A stretch of 61,518 bases of DNA from Candidatus Omnitrophota bacterium (GTDB lineage Bacteria > Omnitrophota > Gorgyraeia > Zapsychrales > Fredricksoniimonadaceae), in assembly GCA_015232565.1 (NCBI GenBank), contig JADFZK010000014.1, forward strand, positions 1 through 61,518, in the 5' to 3' direction. The notes under the pieces were generated by a model. The model had not been told where the DNA came from, did no database searches, and saw nothing but the letters and a program-made list of their open reading frames with translations. Position 1 is the first letter of the stretch. The number at the start of each line of letters is the position of its first letter. Below, one piece after another: positions 38,701 to 45,135 of this stretch. The position numbers and the translations under genes are program-made.

Positions 38701-39328
38701 TGTTATCATCGACAGCGACCTGCCCACTGGTAGCATTGTAATTAATTCCGGAGCGCCGTTCACCGCACAGAATGAGGTGGTGCTGGCCCTGTCGGCCAGT
38801 GACGCGACCAGCGGCATGGGCACGGGCGCACGGATGAAGTTTTCCAACGACGGAGCGCACTGGACAGAAACAGACTACAGCGCGGAGTATAACTGGACGC
38901 TCTCGGCGGGCGACGGGGTAAAGACCGTTTACGCCCGGTTCATGGACGCGGCCGGAAACTGGTCTTTGCCGGTTTCCGACACGATCACGGTAAGCCGCAT
39001 CACCCAGCAGATCACGCCCCAGCGGGTGGCGGCGGTTTCCGGGCAGACCGTGGGCATGACGTTCAGTGTCCCTTATGATGCGGTGAGCAGTAAGCTTTTT
39101 GTTTCTTGTCCTGCCGGGCTGACGATCGGCCTGGGGGCGGTGAATAATGTGTGTAACCGCTGGCAGACATTAAGTTTTCAGCCCAACACCAATCGCCCAA
39201 TGGCCTTTCGGGTTACCAACCGCACCGGCCAAGTGCTCAAAGCCGTGCCGAATTTCTACATCTACAAAGCCGACCGCCCCAACTACGCCAACGGCGTCTC
39301 GGGTGAGATCACCGTTAATCCCAATTAA
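32720..39328 (+). CDS. Giant exported subtilisin-like protease (S8), 2202 aa, third paralogue
   Basis: ATG 32720 follows GGGGAGG, and a signal peptide follows (VIFAGVALALLLAGSSFAG). Triad intact: D257 in VAVVDSGVD, H319 in GLGHGTHVSG and S510 in GTSMAAPHVSG. The first ~590 residues are close to the second paralogue. Downstream come the He_PIG-like segment, TolB-like propeller, IPT/TIG domain and about ten Ig-like modules, several of them unlike those of its neighbours (for example LPVLPTLTVEKEY and NIFYINNDAVYTN). The C-terminal ~110 aa is the shared domain but lacks the terminal SGL. So the protease is conserved while the binding modules vary, as expected for surface proteins with different ligands. 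Confidence 0.88.
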   Translation: MACNLIRSGKVIFAGVALALLLAGSSFAGIPEFLPDYQSDSSIPVPPDAVAVQAKSKTAPFRIIVKVKSGKTTRDLSTFRAKNRKSTHRYKNTFSPRVNHQAQLNSLRNERARYGRAKSSDPRVLDLDRRTRIKEALVARMAKREQRARHGKKRKAPALEDIYIVEVPKTENVSTVLKEYQSDPNVEYAQPDYEMKAFAYPETLPNDTAVNPSYDGMTWRKNSWGQDYEDMWGLKIIKADKAWPLSQGNNVIVAVVDSGVDRHHPDLNGAMWVNSAEIPGNRIDDDNNGFVDDCLGWDFVGADVRVAATDNDPIDGLGHGTHVSGTIAARGNNGEGIIGVAPLATIMAVKGLDDSGKGTSISTANAVKYAVDNGAEVINCSWGGTPNRVVMDAIHYAESHGVVVVAAAGNSTADASDESPAGIDSVITVSASSQEDKICDFSNYGDKIDVSAPGGDSGYIVANSSARDYSKVNIVSLRAAGTDMYGAGGQTFYPLTAEMGAKYMRAMGTSMAAPHVSGVAALMLGVNPALNTDQVKSILQSTAVDVNNDGKDIYFGFGRVDARKACEEAQKSPIITSPQAFSYVRGIVDLVGTAALPEGFNGYEVFWAPGDHPEDRTRLGSFQSAVTNGRLASVNTAVMPEKQVILTVVLSVADKDREVSVRVNVDNVSQEPVFNVSNMAMVVGQPNRFVVTASDTDDPATPQGTLTYSAAGLPVGASLDSTTGALSWTPARSDCGTYSLVFTVRDDIHQVSKPVSLTTVTLDEIPVPAINTSTWIMKEGKIIWHETRDGFLHLISFDIASGKLEQLTSAKNNDLTPDLDNGRLVFARRNNVETNVPMWGSLTSADIFWRDPSGVERQITNYPTHQTWPKLSGDKVAWMDLRHSNQVEGQYDLYMYDFVKGIETPISENPFPQYLLGGPLSGDKLAWFDRRNGNYDIFLYDMKTQVQRQFTSNKSDDVLPQLFEDKIVWLRRSGMDGTSIMLAQGDGPERVLDQTSAVYSFPRFNDNKVVWADGRDGRNYHIFMNDLTRQSNFQLTLFDKKDHLYPAVSGSWVMWMDYEYVNGDFGPYTVRTCRLFKMSYPPFITAVEPAAASRCSTIAISGTGFGDREEEGSRVFLDGKPLPVLSWTDTRITVVLPADVSSGTVSLSGSGGASNGVLLTVADQCPADTEPPITTLFGLKPGWGGAQTFRLYAKDYNSGVAAIKYSLDGLSAVDYTGPVTITQEGVHSVKYFSVDKAGITEDVRELPYSIQVDTTPPSGTMEIVNTTMDANGIDIELKLQAADSLSGMGLNSQMMFSYDGLSWMSPEPYAVSKHMSFPPGDGIKSVYAKFCDTAGNWSAVSSVSKIVDTTPPVTTFDALIPDNGFIKLNSELRLTATDAVSGVDKIYYSLTGGKPFNLLPGDCPGKSCGGTVVFTTSGQYTLAYYAVDTLGNKEAVKVAPRSFVVDASPPVVTLQINGGADETISSEVSVTVTASDEGGSGIDPVIQISNDAVHWTQMDLSSDINWTLYPGDGPRTVLVLVKDMMGLETRTRATIQAVDIAPPETTVKVPKEPGNYSLQFTVVDDMSGVSQTYYSVDGSDPSILCTGLLELPDGVYRLKYYSVDKAGNKEAIKTAPWDLKIDKSLPVLPTLTVEKEYASFGYVDLHIYNPNGIVGQTQMQLTTIKDVWYNAPEPYQLTWCWYLDYSRFAGPQTVYARFSDQQGNWGPVVTCSIIVDKDPPIVNFYINKKSEMQTRSREVLLHILVDEGEGSGPELMQFSENLVRKNYYEYTADWTPPEPYVYEKLWTLSAGSGSKNVAVRVMDKAGNWSEPKDWTIGLNIFYINNDAVYTNTQNVTLNFNLPDPSKPKSDYSIRYGFDVTGSWQPFATQATFKLFGSDGPQKVTGQIWKKGATGYAYYSDTIILDTRPPVPGTIIINSGSAAVPDPSVTLTLNASDATSGVAQMQFSDDGTVWTTPEPYAPSKAWTMKGSQGVKTVYAKFIDAAGNVSGVISGSVIIDSDLPTGSIVINSGAPFTAQNEVVLALSASDATSGMGTGARMKFSNDGAHWTETDYSAEYNWTLSAGDGVKTVYARFMDAAGNWSLPVSDTITVSRITQQITPQRVAAVSGQTVGMTFSVPYDAVSSKLFVSCPAGLTIGLGAVNNVCNRWQTLSFQPNTNRPMAFRVTNRTGQVLKAVPNFYIYKADRPNYANGVSGEITVNPN

Positions 39329-39331
39329 AAC

Positions 39332-39388
39332 CGGGACACATACAATTATTGTTGAAAAGCAAGCAAGGCAAGAATTGTATGTGTCCCG
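39332..39388 (+). terminator. Perfect 16-bp hairpin after the subtilase cluster
   Basis: CGGGACACATACAATT (39332-39347) pairs exactly with AATTGTATGTGTCCCG (39373-39388) around a 25-nt loop, starting 4 nt after the last stop codon. No T-run follows; the right arm runs straight into the 37-bp repeat. It could stop transcription, protect the mRNA 3' end or be a small mobile palindrome. Confidence 0.6.
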
Positions 39389-39423
39389 TTGACTCATTGA
39401 ACAATGTTACCCGTTGGGCTGGT
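39387..39423 (+). repeat. 37-bp direct repeat, right copy
   Basis: Matches 18513-18549 (three mismatches). It overlaps the last two bases of the 16-bp hairpin and ends just before the AbiE promoter. Confidence 0.9.
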
Positions 39424-39443
39424 GGGGTACATGACATTTTTTC

Positions 39444-39511
39444 TTGTTTTCCTATGAACCTCATGCTATATTTATTCCAGAAACTGGCGAATGATGACAG
39501 TTGCTGGAATA
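39444..39511 (+). promoter_or_regulatory. AbiE promoter and inverted-repeat operator
   Basis: TTGTTT (39444-39449), 17-nt spacer, TATATT (39467-39472). Directly downstream, TATTCCAGAAACTG (39473-39486) and CAGTTGCTGGAATA (39498-39511) form 14-bp arms with one mismatch and an 11-nt spacer. AbiEi antitoxins are known to repress their own promoter through inverted repeats, so this is the likely operator. It lies between the -10 box and ATG 39513. Confidence 0.65.
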
Positions 39512-39512
39512 T

Positions 39513-40139
39513 ATGACAAAACTTACCGAAGTAATTATTGACCAAATTGATGCAGATATTTTTTCACATGCTGCTTTGATGTCCTGCGTAACGGGTTCCG
39601 CGGGGAGAAGGTATTCGTTATTAAAACGTGCGATGGCTTGCGGAGAGATTGTCCAAATTCGCCGAGGACTATATTGCCTGGCGGAGAAGTATCGCCGGCG
39701 GCCCTTTGACCTTTTCGAAGCGGCTCAGCGGATTTATGGCCCGTCGTATATTAGTTTCGAGTCTGCATTATCTTTCCATGGCTGGATTCCCGAATCGGTT
39801 ACGTCGGTTACCAGCGCCTCTCTGGGAAAGGCCAAGGAATTCAAATCATCCCTGAAAACGTTCAGTTTTGCTTCAGTACCATCGAAGATCTTTTTTGACG
39901 GTGTTGATCGTCTGGATAACGGAGTCATGATGGCCAGGCCATTTAAAGCTCTTCTGGATTACATTTATATTTATAAAAAGAACTGGATCGGATGGGGGCC
40001 GGTAGTTGAGGGCATGCGGGTTGATCGCGACTTGTTAGGAAAGATCTCAAGGGCCGAGATCCATCGGAATCGGCAGAATTATCCACAAAAAAGAATTCAG
40101 GATTTTTTACGGTCACTGGAGGCTGGCGATGAGCATTGA
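39513..40139 (+). CDS. AbiEi-type antitoxin/transcriptional regulator
   Basis: 208 aa. An N-terminal winged helix (GRRYSLLKRAMACGEIVQIR, then RGLYCLAEKYRRRP) is followed by the AbiEi-type C-terminal domain (GPSYISFESALSFHGWIPE, ARPFKALLDYIYIYKK). This is the antitoxin half of the AbiE type IV toxin-antitoxin phage-defence system. An upstream in-frame TTG (39501) lies inside the inverted-repeat operator, so ATG 39513 is preferred. It overlaps the toxin gene by 11 nt, the usual coupling of this pair. Confidence 0.85.
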   Translation: MTKLTEVIIDQIDADIFSHAALMSCVTGSAGRRYSLLKRAMACGEIVQIRRGLYCLAEKYRRRPFDLFEAAQRIYGPSYISFESALSFHGWIPESVTSVTSASLGKAKEFKSSLKTFSFASVPSKIFFDGVDRLDNGVMMARPFKALLDYIYIYKKNWIGWGPVVEGMRVDRDLLGKISRAEIHRNRQNYPQKRIQDFLRSLEAGDEH

Positions 40140-40986
40140 TATTATCCAAAAGAAACTCGACAGTTATCGTTGCGCGTCCCGGCAGGAAGAAGAACAGGCG
40201 ATCCGGGAGATCACGCAGGAAATTGCCTTGACGGCGCTTTCCCGTACGGACTTTTTTGCTCACGCTGCATTTCAGGGAGGAACATGTCTCAGGATTTTTT
40301 ACGCCCTCAACCGGTTTTCTGAGGATCTGGATTTTATTTTGAAGGCTCCGGAGAAGGATTTTCAACTCGAGAAGTATTTGCCCGGCATGGCCAGAGAATT
40401 TGCGGCTTATGGGTATCGCCTGGAAGTCGTTGATCGAGAGAGGCAGAAGTCAACGGTGCAGAAGGTCTTTTTGAAGGATGAGTCCCTGGGCAAGGTGTTG
40501 CATCTTCAGCATATCCGCCAGGATCGTTCCATGGCCAAGATCAGGATTAAAATGGAGATCGATACGAATCCTCCGGCTGGTGGTAATCATGAGGTAAAAT
40601 ATTTGATGTTTCCTTTTGCCGCCGATATTGTTTGTCAGGATGAGCCTAGTTTGTTGGCGGGTAAATTGCATGCTTTGCTTTGCCGGGAATATGTTAAAGG
40701 GAGGGACTGGTATGATCTTCTTTTTTATTCTGCTCGACGGACGAGGCCGAACCTGACATTTTTGTCTGCGGCGATCGAACAGAACGGTCCGTGGGCGGGG
40801 CAGAAGGTGTTGGTGGACCAGGCTTGGTGTTACGCCAGGCTTTGTGAGCGCATCCGTGCCATGGACTGGGCCGCGGTCAGCGCTGATGTGCGACGTTTTG
40901 TCCAGGCTCATGAACAGCCATCGCTAAACATCTGGAGTGTTGATTTGTTTTTATCATGCATCAAATGGCTGAGCCCAGGAGCCTGA
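40129..40986 (+). CDS. AbiEii/AbiGii-type nucleotidyltransferase toxin
   Basis: 285 aa with the nucleotidyltransferase signature FQGGTCLRIFYALNRFSEDL followed by DF near residues 48-70 (GGTxLR and the RFSEDLDF catalytic Asp pair), then DEPSLLAGKLHALLCREYVKG and KGRDWYDLLFY, the conserved KxxALxxRxxxRDxxDL region of AbiEii. Known AbiEii toxins block growth during phage infection by transferring nucleotides, in some homologues to tRNA ends. Key residues look intact and the antitoxin is complete, so the pair may be functional, unlike the RES locus at 17555. Confidence 0.88.
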   Translation: MSIDIIQKKLDSYRCASRQEEEQAIREITQEIALTALSRTDFFAHAAFQGGTCLRIFYALNRFSEDLDFILKAPEKDFQLEKYLPGMAREFAAYGYRLEVVDRERQKSTVQKVFLKDESLGKVLHLQHIRQDRSMAKIRIKMEIDTNPPAGGNHEVKYLMFPFAADIVCQDEPSLLAGKLHALLCREYVKGRDWYDLLFYSARRTRPNLTFLSAAIEQNGPWAGQKVLVDQAWCYARLCERIRAMDWAAVSADVRRFVQAHEQPSLNIWSVDLFLSCIKWLSPGA

Positions 40987-41056
40987 TAACGTATCGATAC
41001 GATCTGGCTGTTCAAGAAGATCATCTGGAAAATCACTGGAGGGAGCCCGGCCCGCG

Positions 41057-41085
41057 TTGACCTTTCGATATTATATGTTATTATT
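41057..41085 (+). promoter_or_regulatory. Promoter for the dCMP deaminase operon
   Basis: TTGACC (41057-41062), 17-nt spacer, ATTATT (41080-41085), 37 nt before ATG 41123. The palindrome TTAACCCGTTAA follows directly and may be an operator. Confidence 0.45.
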
Positions 41086-41122
41086 AACCCGTTAATATTA
41101 ATAATCCCTTTGGAGAGACTTT

Positions 41123-41602
41123 ATGGCCAGACCGAGTTGGGACGAATATTTCATGAAACTGGCGATGATCGCTTCCGAACGCGCCACTTGCCCGCGGATG
41201 CATTGCGGCTGTGTGCTGGTGAAGGACCGCGAAGTGATCGCCACCGGTTATAACGGGTCTATCCCCGGCGATGACCATTGCGAGGATGTGGGCTGTCTGG
41301 TGGTGGAGAATCATTGTGTGCGCACGAATCACGCCGAGATGAACGCCATCGTACAGGCCGCCCGCAAGGGGCATATCGTCGACGGCGGCACGGCTTATGT
41401 TACCAATATGCCCTGCACAACCTGTGCCAAGGCGCTTATTGCCGCCGGGGTCCAGCGGGTGGTGATCTTCTCCGATTATCACGACACGCTGGCCACGGAT
41501 TTCTTCGCCAAGGGCAAGGTGCGCATCGACAAGATCCCCATGCCCTCAAAGCAGATCGTTTATGACCTGGAGAAATACTCCTCGGCCAGGAAGGCGGCCT
41601 GA
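41123..41602 (+). CDS. dCMP deaminase-family cytidine/deoxycytidylate deaminase
   Basis: 159 aa. It has a zinc-dependent deaminase core with TNHAEMNAI (H70, E72) and the PCTTCAK motif near residue 98, and the insertion typical of dCMP deaminase/ComEB proteins (YNGSIPGDDHCEDVGC, with Cys and His for an extra zinc). It converts dCMP to dUMP for thymidylate synthesis. Its stop overlaps the next ATG by one base, linking it to the glycosidase gene, with which it has no obvious functional tie. Confidence 0.9.
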   Translation: MARPSWDEYFMKLAMIASERATCPRMHCGCVLVKDREVIATGYNGSIPGDDHCEDVGCLVVENHCVRTNHAEMNAIVQAARKGHIVDGGTAYVTNMPCTTCAKALIAAGVQRVVIFSDYHDTLATDFFAKGKVRIDKIPMPSKQIVYDLEKYSSARKAA

Positions 41603-41613
41603 TGGAGAAGCCA

Positions 41614-42795
41614 ATGGATTTCCTGAAAGTACACCAGGGGCGCATTACCCAGCGCGGCCGGCCGGTGCATTTAAAAGGCGTTAACCTCGGCGGCTGGTTA
41701 ATGCCCGAGGCTTATTTCCTGCATGCCCCCAACCGCGGGCATCGGTATTTCCGGGACGGTTTCATCAAGGCCCGGGGTGAGAAAGCGTATCAGGAGATTG
41801 AAAAGGCTTTTCGCGCCAATTTCATTGTGGAAGATGATTTCCGGCGGATCGCGGCGTGCGGGTTCGATCATGTGCGCCTGCCGTTCCATTACGAATTAAT
41901 TGAAACCGCTCCGTATGTATATTCTAAGGACGGCCTGCAGTACCTGGTCCAGGCAGTGGCCTGGGGCAAGAGGCATGGCCTGCGGCTGATACTGGACATG
42001 CATGCGGTGCCGGGTGCCCAGAACCACGACTGGCATGCCGACTCCGACGGCCGGGTCCTTTTTTATTCTTCCAAGGTTTATCAACAGCGGGCCGCCGCGC
42101 TGTGGCAGGTTATTGCCGCCCGCTTTAAAGATGAACCGGCGGTGATCGGATACGATATTTTGAATGAAACGGTCATTAAAGATCCGGCTCCGATGAACGC
42201 GTATTATCACGCCGCGATCAAGGCTATCCGTGCGGTCGATACAAAGCATATTCTATTTGTGGAAGGTAATACCTGGGCGCAGGATATTGCCTGCCTGGAT
42301 GTATTCGACGACGATAAGCTGGTGCTCGGGATCCATTCGTATAAACCGCAGGATTTTACCTTTAACCTGGTGCCGGGCCTGAAATACCCGTTGGCCGGGG
42401 AAGGCCGGGCGGTTATCCGTAAGCGTATGGAAGGGCTGGCGGCTATCGCGCGCAAGCGCGGCCGGGCGCTGTGGTGCGGCGAGTTCGGCACCAATGCTCG
42501 CGGGGGGCTGTACGGCGATGATGTGTGGGTGAAAGACATTACCGCGGCTTTTCAGGCGTGCGAGATCCACTGGAGTTACTGGACCTGGAAAGCGGTCAAG
42601 CATTTTATGTATCCCGACGGAATATTCAGTTATTACCCCAATGACCCCTGGGTGAATCGCATGGGGCCGGTGTTCGGCTGGGATACCTGGGCGAGCCTGT
42701 GGCCGGAACACCGGAAAGCCATGGCCGCGTCCTGGCGGACAGATAAATTCACCCTGAATAAAGAAATATGCCAGGCGCTTAAGAGCGCATTATAA
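41614..42795 (+). CDS. Glycoside hydrolase family 5-type enzyme
   Basis: About 393 aa from ATG 41614 (GGAG six bases upstream); ATG 41602, overlapping the previous stop, is the alternative. A TIM-barrel GH5 pattern is visible: HLKGVNLGGWLMPE at the start, DHVRLPFHYE, LILDMHAVPGAQN, the acid/base Glu in DILNETV (E185 from 41614) and the nucleophile in LWCGEFGTN (E290), then SYWTWK near the end. There is no signal peptide, so it is predicted cytoplasmic, unlike most cellulases. It may act on internal beta-glucan or glycosylated lipid; specificity not determinable. Confidence 0.87.
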   Translation: MDFLKVHQGRITQRGRPVHLKGVNLGGWLMPEAYFLHAPNRGHRYFRDGFIKARGEKAYQEIEKAFRANFIVEDDFRRIAACGFDHVRLPFHYELIETAPYVYSKDGLQYLVQAVAWGKRHGLRLILDMHAVPGAQNHDWHADSDGRVLFYSSKVYQQRAAALWQVIAARFKDEPAVIGYDILNETVIKDPAPMNAYYHAAIKAIRAVDTKHILFVEGNTWAQDIACLDVFDDDKLVLGIHSYKPQDFTFNLVPGLKYPLAGEGRAVIRKRMEGLAAIARKRGRALWCGEFGTNARGGLYGDDVWVKDITAAFQACEIHWSYWTWKAVKHFMYPDGIFSYYPNDPWVNRMGPVFGWDTWASLWPEHRKAMAASWRTDKFTLNKEICQALKSAL

Positions 42796-42827
42796 ATAAC
42801 TGATTGTTTTGATCCGGGAAAGATCCT

Positions 42828-43631
42828 ATGCCGGTCGAGAAAATAACCAGCCTGCAGAATTCGGGCATCAAGCGCGTGGTGCGTTTGCGCACCAAGAAAA
42901 CGCGCGAGGCCAAGGGTTTAACCATCGTGGAAGGCGTGCGCGAGGTGCGTCAGGCGCTGAGGGCAGGCGTGCGTTTTGCCGGGGCGTATGTGTGCCGGGA
43001 AGGCGTTTACCATTGCCCCGACGATCTGGTGGCCGAGCTGGAAGCCGCCCAGGTCCGGGTGTTCGATTCGGTCTGCAGTGTTTACGCCAAAATGGCTTAT
43101 GGCGACCGCAAGGAAGGCGTGCTGGCGCTGGTGGAACAACCCGAGCACAGCCTGGCCAGCCTCAAGCTTTCGGCCCGGCCTTTGGTGGTGGTGATGGAGC
43201 GGGTGGAGAAGCCGGGGAACCTGGGCGCGGTTCTGCGCACTTGCGATGGCGCGGGCGTGGAAGCCTTGCTGGTCTGCGATGAATTGACCGACATTTACAA
43301 TCCGAACGTGGTGCGTTCCAGCCTGGGCGCGGCGTTTACCGTGCCGACGGTGATGTGCACCAGCCGTGAGGCGGTGGAGTTCCTGCGCGGGAAGGGCATT
43401 CGCACCCTGGCCGCGGTGGTTCAGGCGGAGCGTGAATATTTTCACAATGATTTAGCGGGCTCTTGTGCTATTGTATTGGGCAGTGAACAGGATGGTTTAA
43501 GCGATTTCTGGCTGCGTAACGCCGATGACAAGGTGCGTATTCCGATGCGGGGCAGTATTGATTCGCTGAACGTATCGGTGAGCGCGGCGATAATGATCTA
43601 TGAAGCGGTAAGACAAAGGATGTTGTCCTGA
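42828..43631 (+). CDS. TrmH/SpoU-family RNA methyltransferase
   Basis: 267 aa. N-terminal substrate-binding domain (EKITSLQNSGIKRVVRLRTK, TIVEGVREVRQAL) and a SpoU knot domain with VEKPGNLGAVLRTCDGAG (motif 1), AIVLGSEQDGLSDFWL (motif 2) and SIDSLNVSVSAAIMIYE (motif 3). It transfers methyl from SAM to a ribose 2'-OH in rRNA. Motif 3 is canonical here, in contrast to the RlmB-like protein at 4482, so the two are probably specialised for different sites. It is followed by a pseudouridine synthase, forming a small RNA-modification group. Confidence 0.9.
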   Translation: MPVEKITSLQNSGIKRVVRLRTKKTREAKGLTIVEGVREVRQALRAGVRFAGAYVCREGVYHCPDDLVAELEAAQVRVFDSVCSVYAKMAYGDRKEGVLALVEQPEHSLASLKLSARPLVVVMERVEKPGNLGAVLRTCDGAGVEALLVCDELTDIYNPNVVRSSLGAAFTVPTVMCTSREAVEFLRGKGIRTLAAVVQAEREYFHNDLAGSCAIVLGSEQDGLSDFWLRNADDKVRIPMRGSIDSLNVSVSAAIMIYEAVRQRMLS

Positions 43632-43671
43632 AGGCCGGTACAGCGGCGTATACGGACCACAGGTTGAAATT

Positions 43672-45120
43672 ATGAAACTCATGCTTTTTTTATCCCACAA
43701 CGGCATACTCTCCCGGCGCAAGGCTTTTGAGGCCATCAAGAACGGCGCGGTGGCGGTGAACGGCCGGGTCAACCTGGAGCCTTCTACCGACGTGGATCCG
43801 GCTAGGGATAAAGTGCATTTTCATGCGCGCCTGGTGAACGACAAGATCTTTGAATATGTCATGCTGAACAAGCCGGAGAATTATGTGACCAGTTGCGAGC
43901 GGCAGTTCGGTGAGGCCACGGTGATGGACCTGCTGCCCAAGGAATTGAAACATTTGCGTCCCGTAGGCCGTCTGGACAAGGATACCGAGGGCCTGCTTTT
44001 GTTCACCAACGACGGCGAGCTGGCGAACCAGCTGGCCCATCCGAGCTATGATGTGAATAAAACCTATCTGGTGCGGGTGCGCGGCAAGATAACTGCCGAC
44101 GAGATCCGTAACCTGGAAGCCGGTGTTATTATTGACGGCAAAAAGACCGCGCCGGCAGTGGTAGCGCTTATTCGGGCGGGGGAAGACGTAAGTGAATTCC
44201 AGATAACGATCCACGAGGGCCGCAAGCACCAGGTGCGTTTAATGGCCGATGCTATTTCCCATCCGGTGGTGTATTTAAGCCGCTTAAGCCAGGGGCCGCT
44301 CGAGCTGGGCAGTTTGCCCCGGGGCGAGTACCGCCGGCTTTCGGAAGAAGAGGCCATGCTGTTAAAGCGCATCAAGCGTTCGGCGGCGCGGGGAGTAAAG
44401 AAGAATGAGGTCAAGCCGGTCGACGAGCCGAAATACGTGGGCCGCCGCGGCCGGGGTGAGTTTAACCGGGAACAGCGTTTGTTGAGGGAGAATAACTTGC
44501 GGGAAAAACAGAGATTAAGCGACGAGCGCCCGCGTGCGCCGCGTCCGGAATTCAAGCCTCGTGAAGGCCAGCGCAGCAATGCTCGGGAAGAACGCCCGCG
44601 GGCCGGCAGTGCGCGCCCTGAACGTCCACGCGCCGGCAGTGCGCGGCCGGAGCGTTCCCGGACCAGTAGCGCGCGTGAAGAGCGTCCTCGTGCGTATGCT
44701 CCCCGGGTAGACAGCCGCCCGGCAGAAGCGCGCCGCAGTGCTTATGTGCCCAGAGAGGGCGGCGCCGGCCGTCCCCAGGATCCGCGCCGCAAGCCTTATG
44801 TGCCTAAAGAAGGTAGTCGTTCGGAGGGGGCGCGTCAGCCGCGGCCCTATGCCGAGCGGGCGTCCGGGCGTCCGGATGAGTCGCGTCCGCGTGCGCCGCG
44901 ACCGGAATATTCTTCCCGGGAAGGGCATCGCAGTACCCCGCGTGCGGGCGAAGCGCGCCGCAGTACCGAGCGCCCGGCCTTTGGCGCCAAACCGCTGTTT
45001 TCCTCGAATTCGGAAAAACGCCGCTTCTCGAATACGCGCGAATGGCACGCCGATTCCGATGTGCATTCTTCGGCCAATTCTCCCAAGCCTTTTAACAAGA
45101 AGCCTTTCAGAAAAGCCTAA
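43672..45120 (+). CDS. RsuA/RluB-family pseudouridine synthase with long Arg-rich tail
   Basis: 482 aa. An S4 RNA-binding domain (residues 1-60, LSRRKAFEAIKNGAVAVNGR) is followed by the synthase core with the catalytic Asp in GRLDKDTEGLLLFTNDG and the EGRKHQVRLM motif. The core ends near residue 235. The remaining ~245 residues are low-complexity, rich in Arg, Pro, Glu and Ser, with near repeats of RPRAGSARPE and PRAPRPE. Such tails occur in some RluB/RluE proteins but this one doubles the usual length. It probably binds RNA or the ribosome loosely; the core should isomerise uridine in 23S or 16S rRNA. Confidence 0.9.
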   Translation: MKLMLFLSHNGILSRRKAFEAIKNGAVAVNGRVNLEPSTDVDPARDKVHFHARLVNDKIFEYVMLNKPENYVTSCERQFGEATVMDLLPKELKHLRPVGRLDKDTEGLLLFTNDGELANQLAHPSYDVNKTYLVRVRGKITADEIRNLEAGVIIDGKKTAPAVVALIRAGEDVSEFQITIHEGRKHQVRLMADAISHPVVYLSRLSQGPLELGSLPRGEYRRLSEEEAMLLKRIKRSAARGVKKNEVKPVDEPKYVGRRGRGEFNREQRLLRENNLREKQRLSDERPRAPRPEFKPREGQRSNAREERPRAGSARPERPRAGSARPERSRTSSAREERPRAYAPRVDSRPAEARRSAYVPREGGAGRPQDPRRKPYVPKEGSRSEGARQPRPYAERASGRPDESRPRAPRPEYSSREGHRSTPRAGEARRSTERPAFGAKPLFSSNSEKRRFSNTREWHADSDVHSSANSPKPFNKKPFRKA

Positions 45121-45135
45121 CCCCAAAGACCAGCT

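Noticed and set aside
42809-43282. 157-aa frame rich in Gly, Ala and Arg inside the methyltransferase gene
   Set aside because: Frameshifted reading of the SpoU gene; the composition is what GC-rich shadow frames give.
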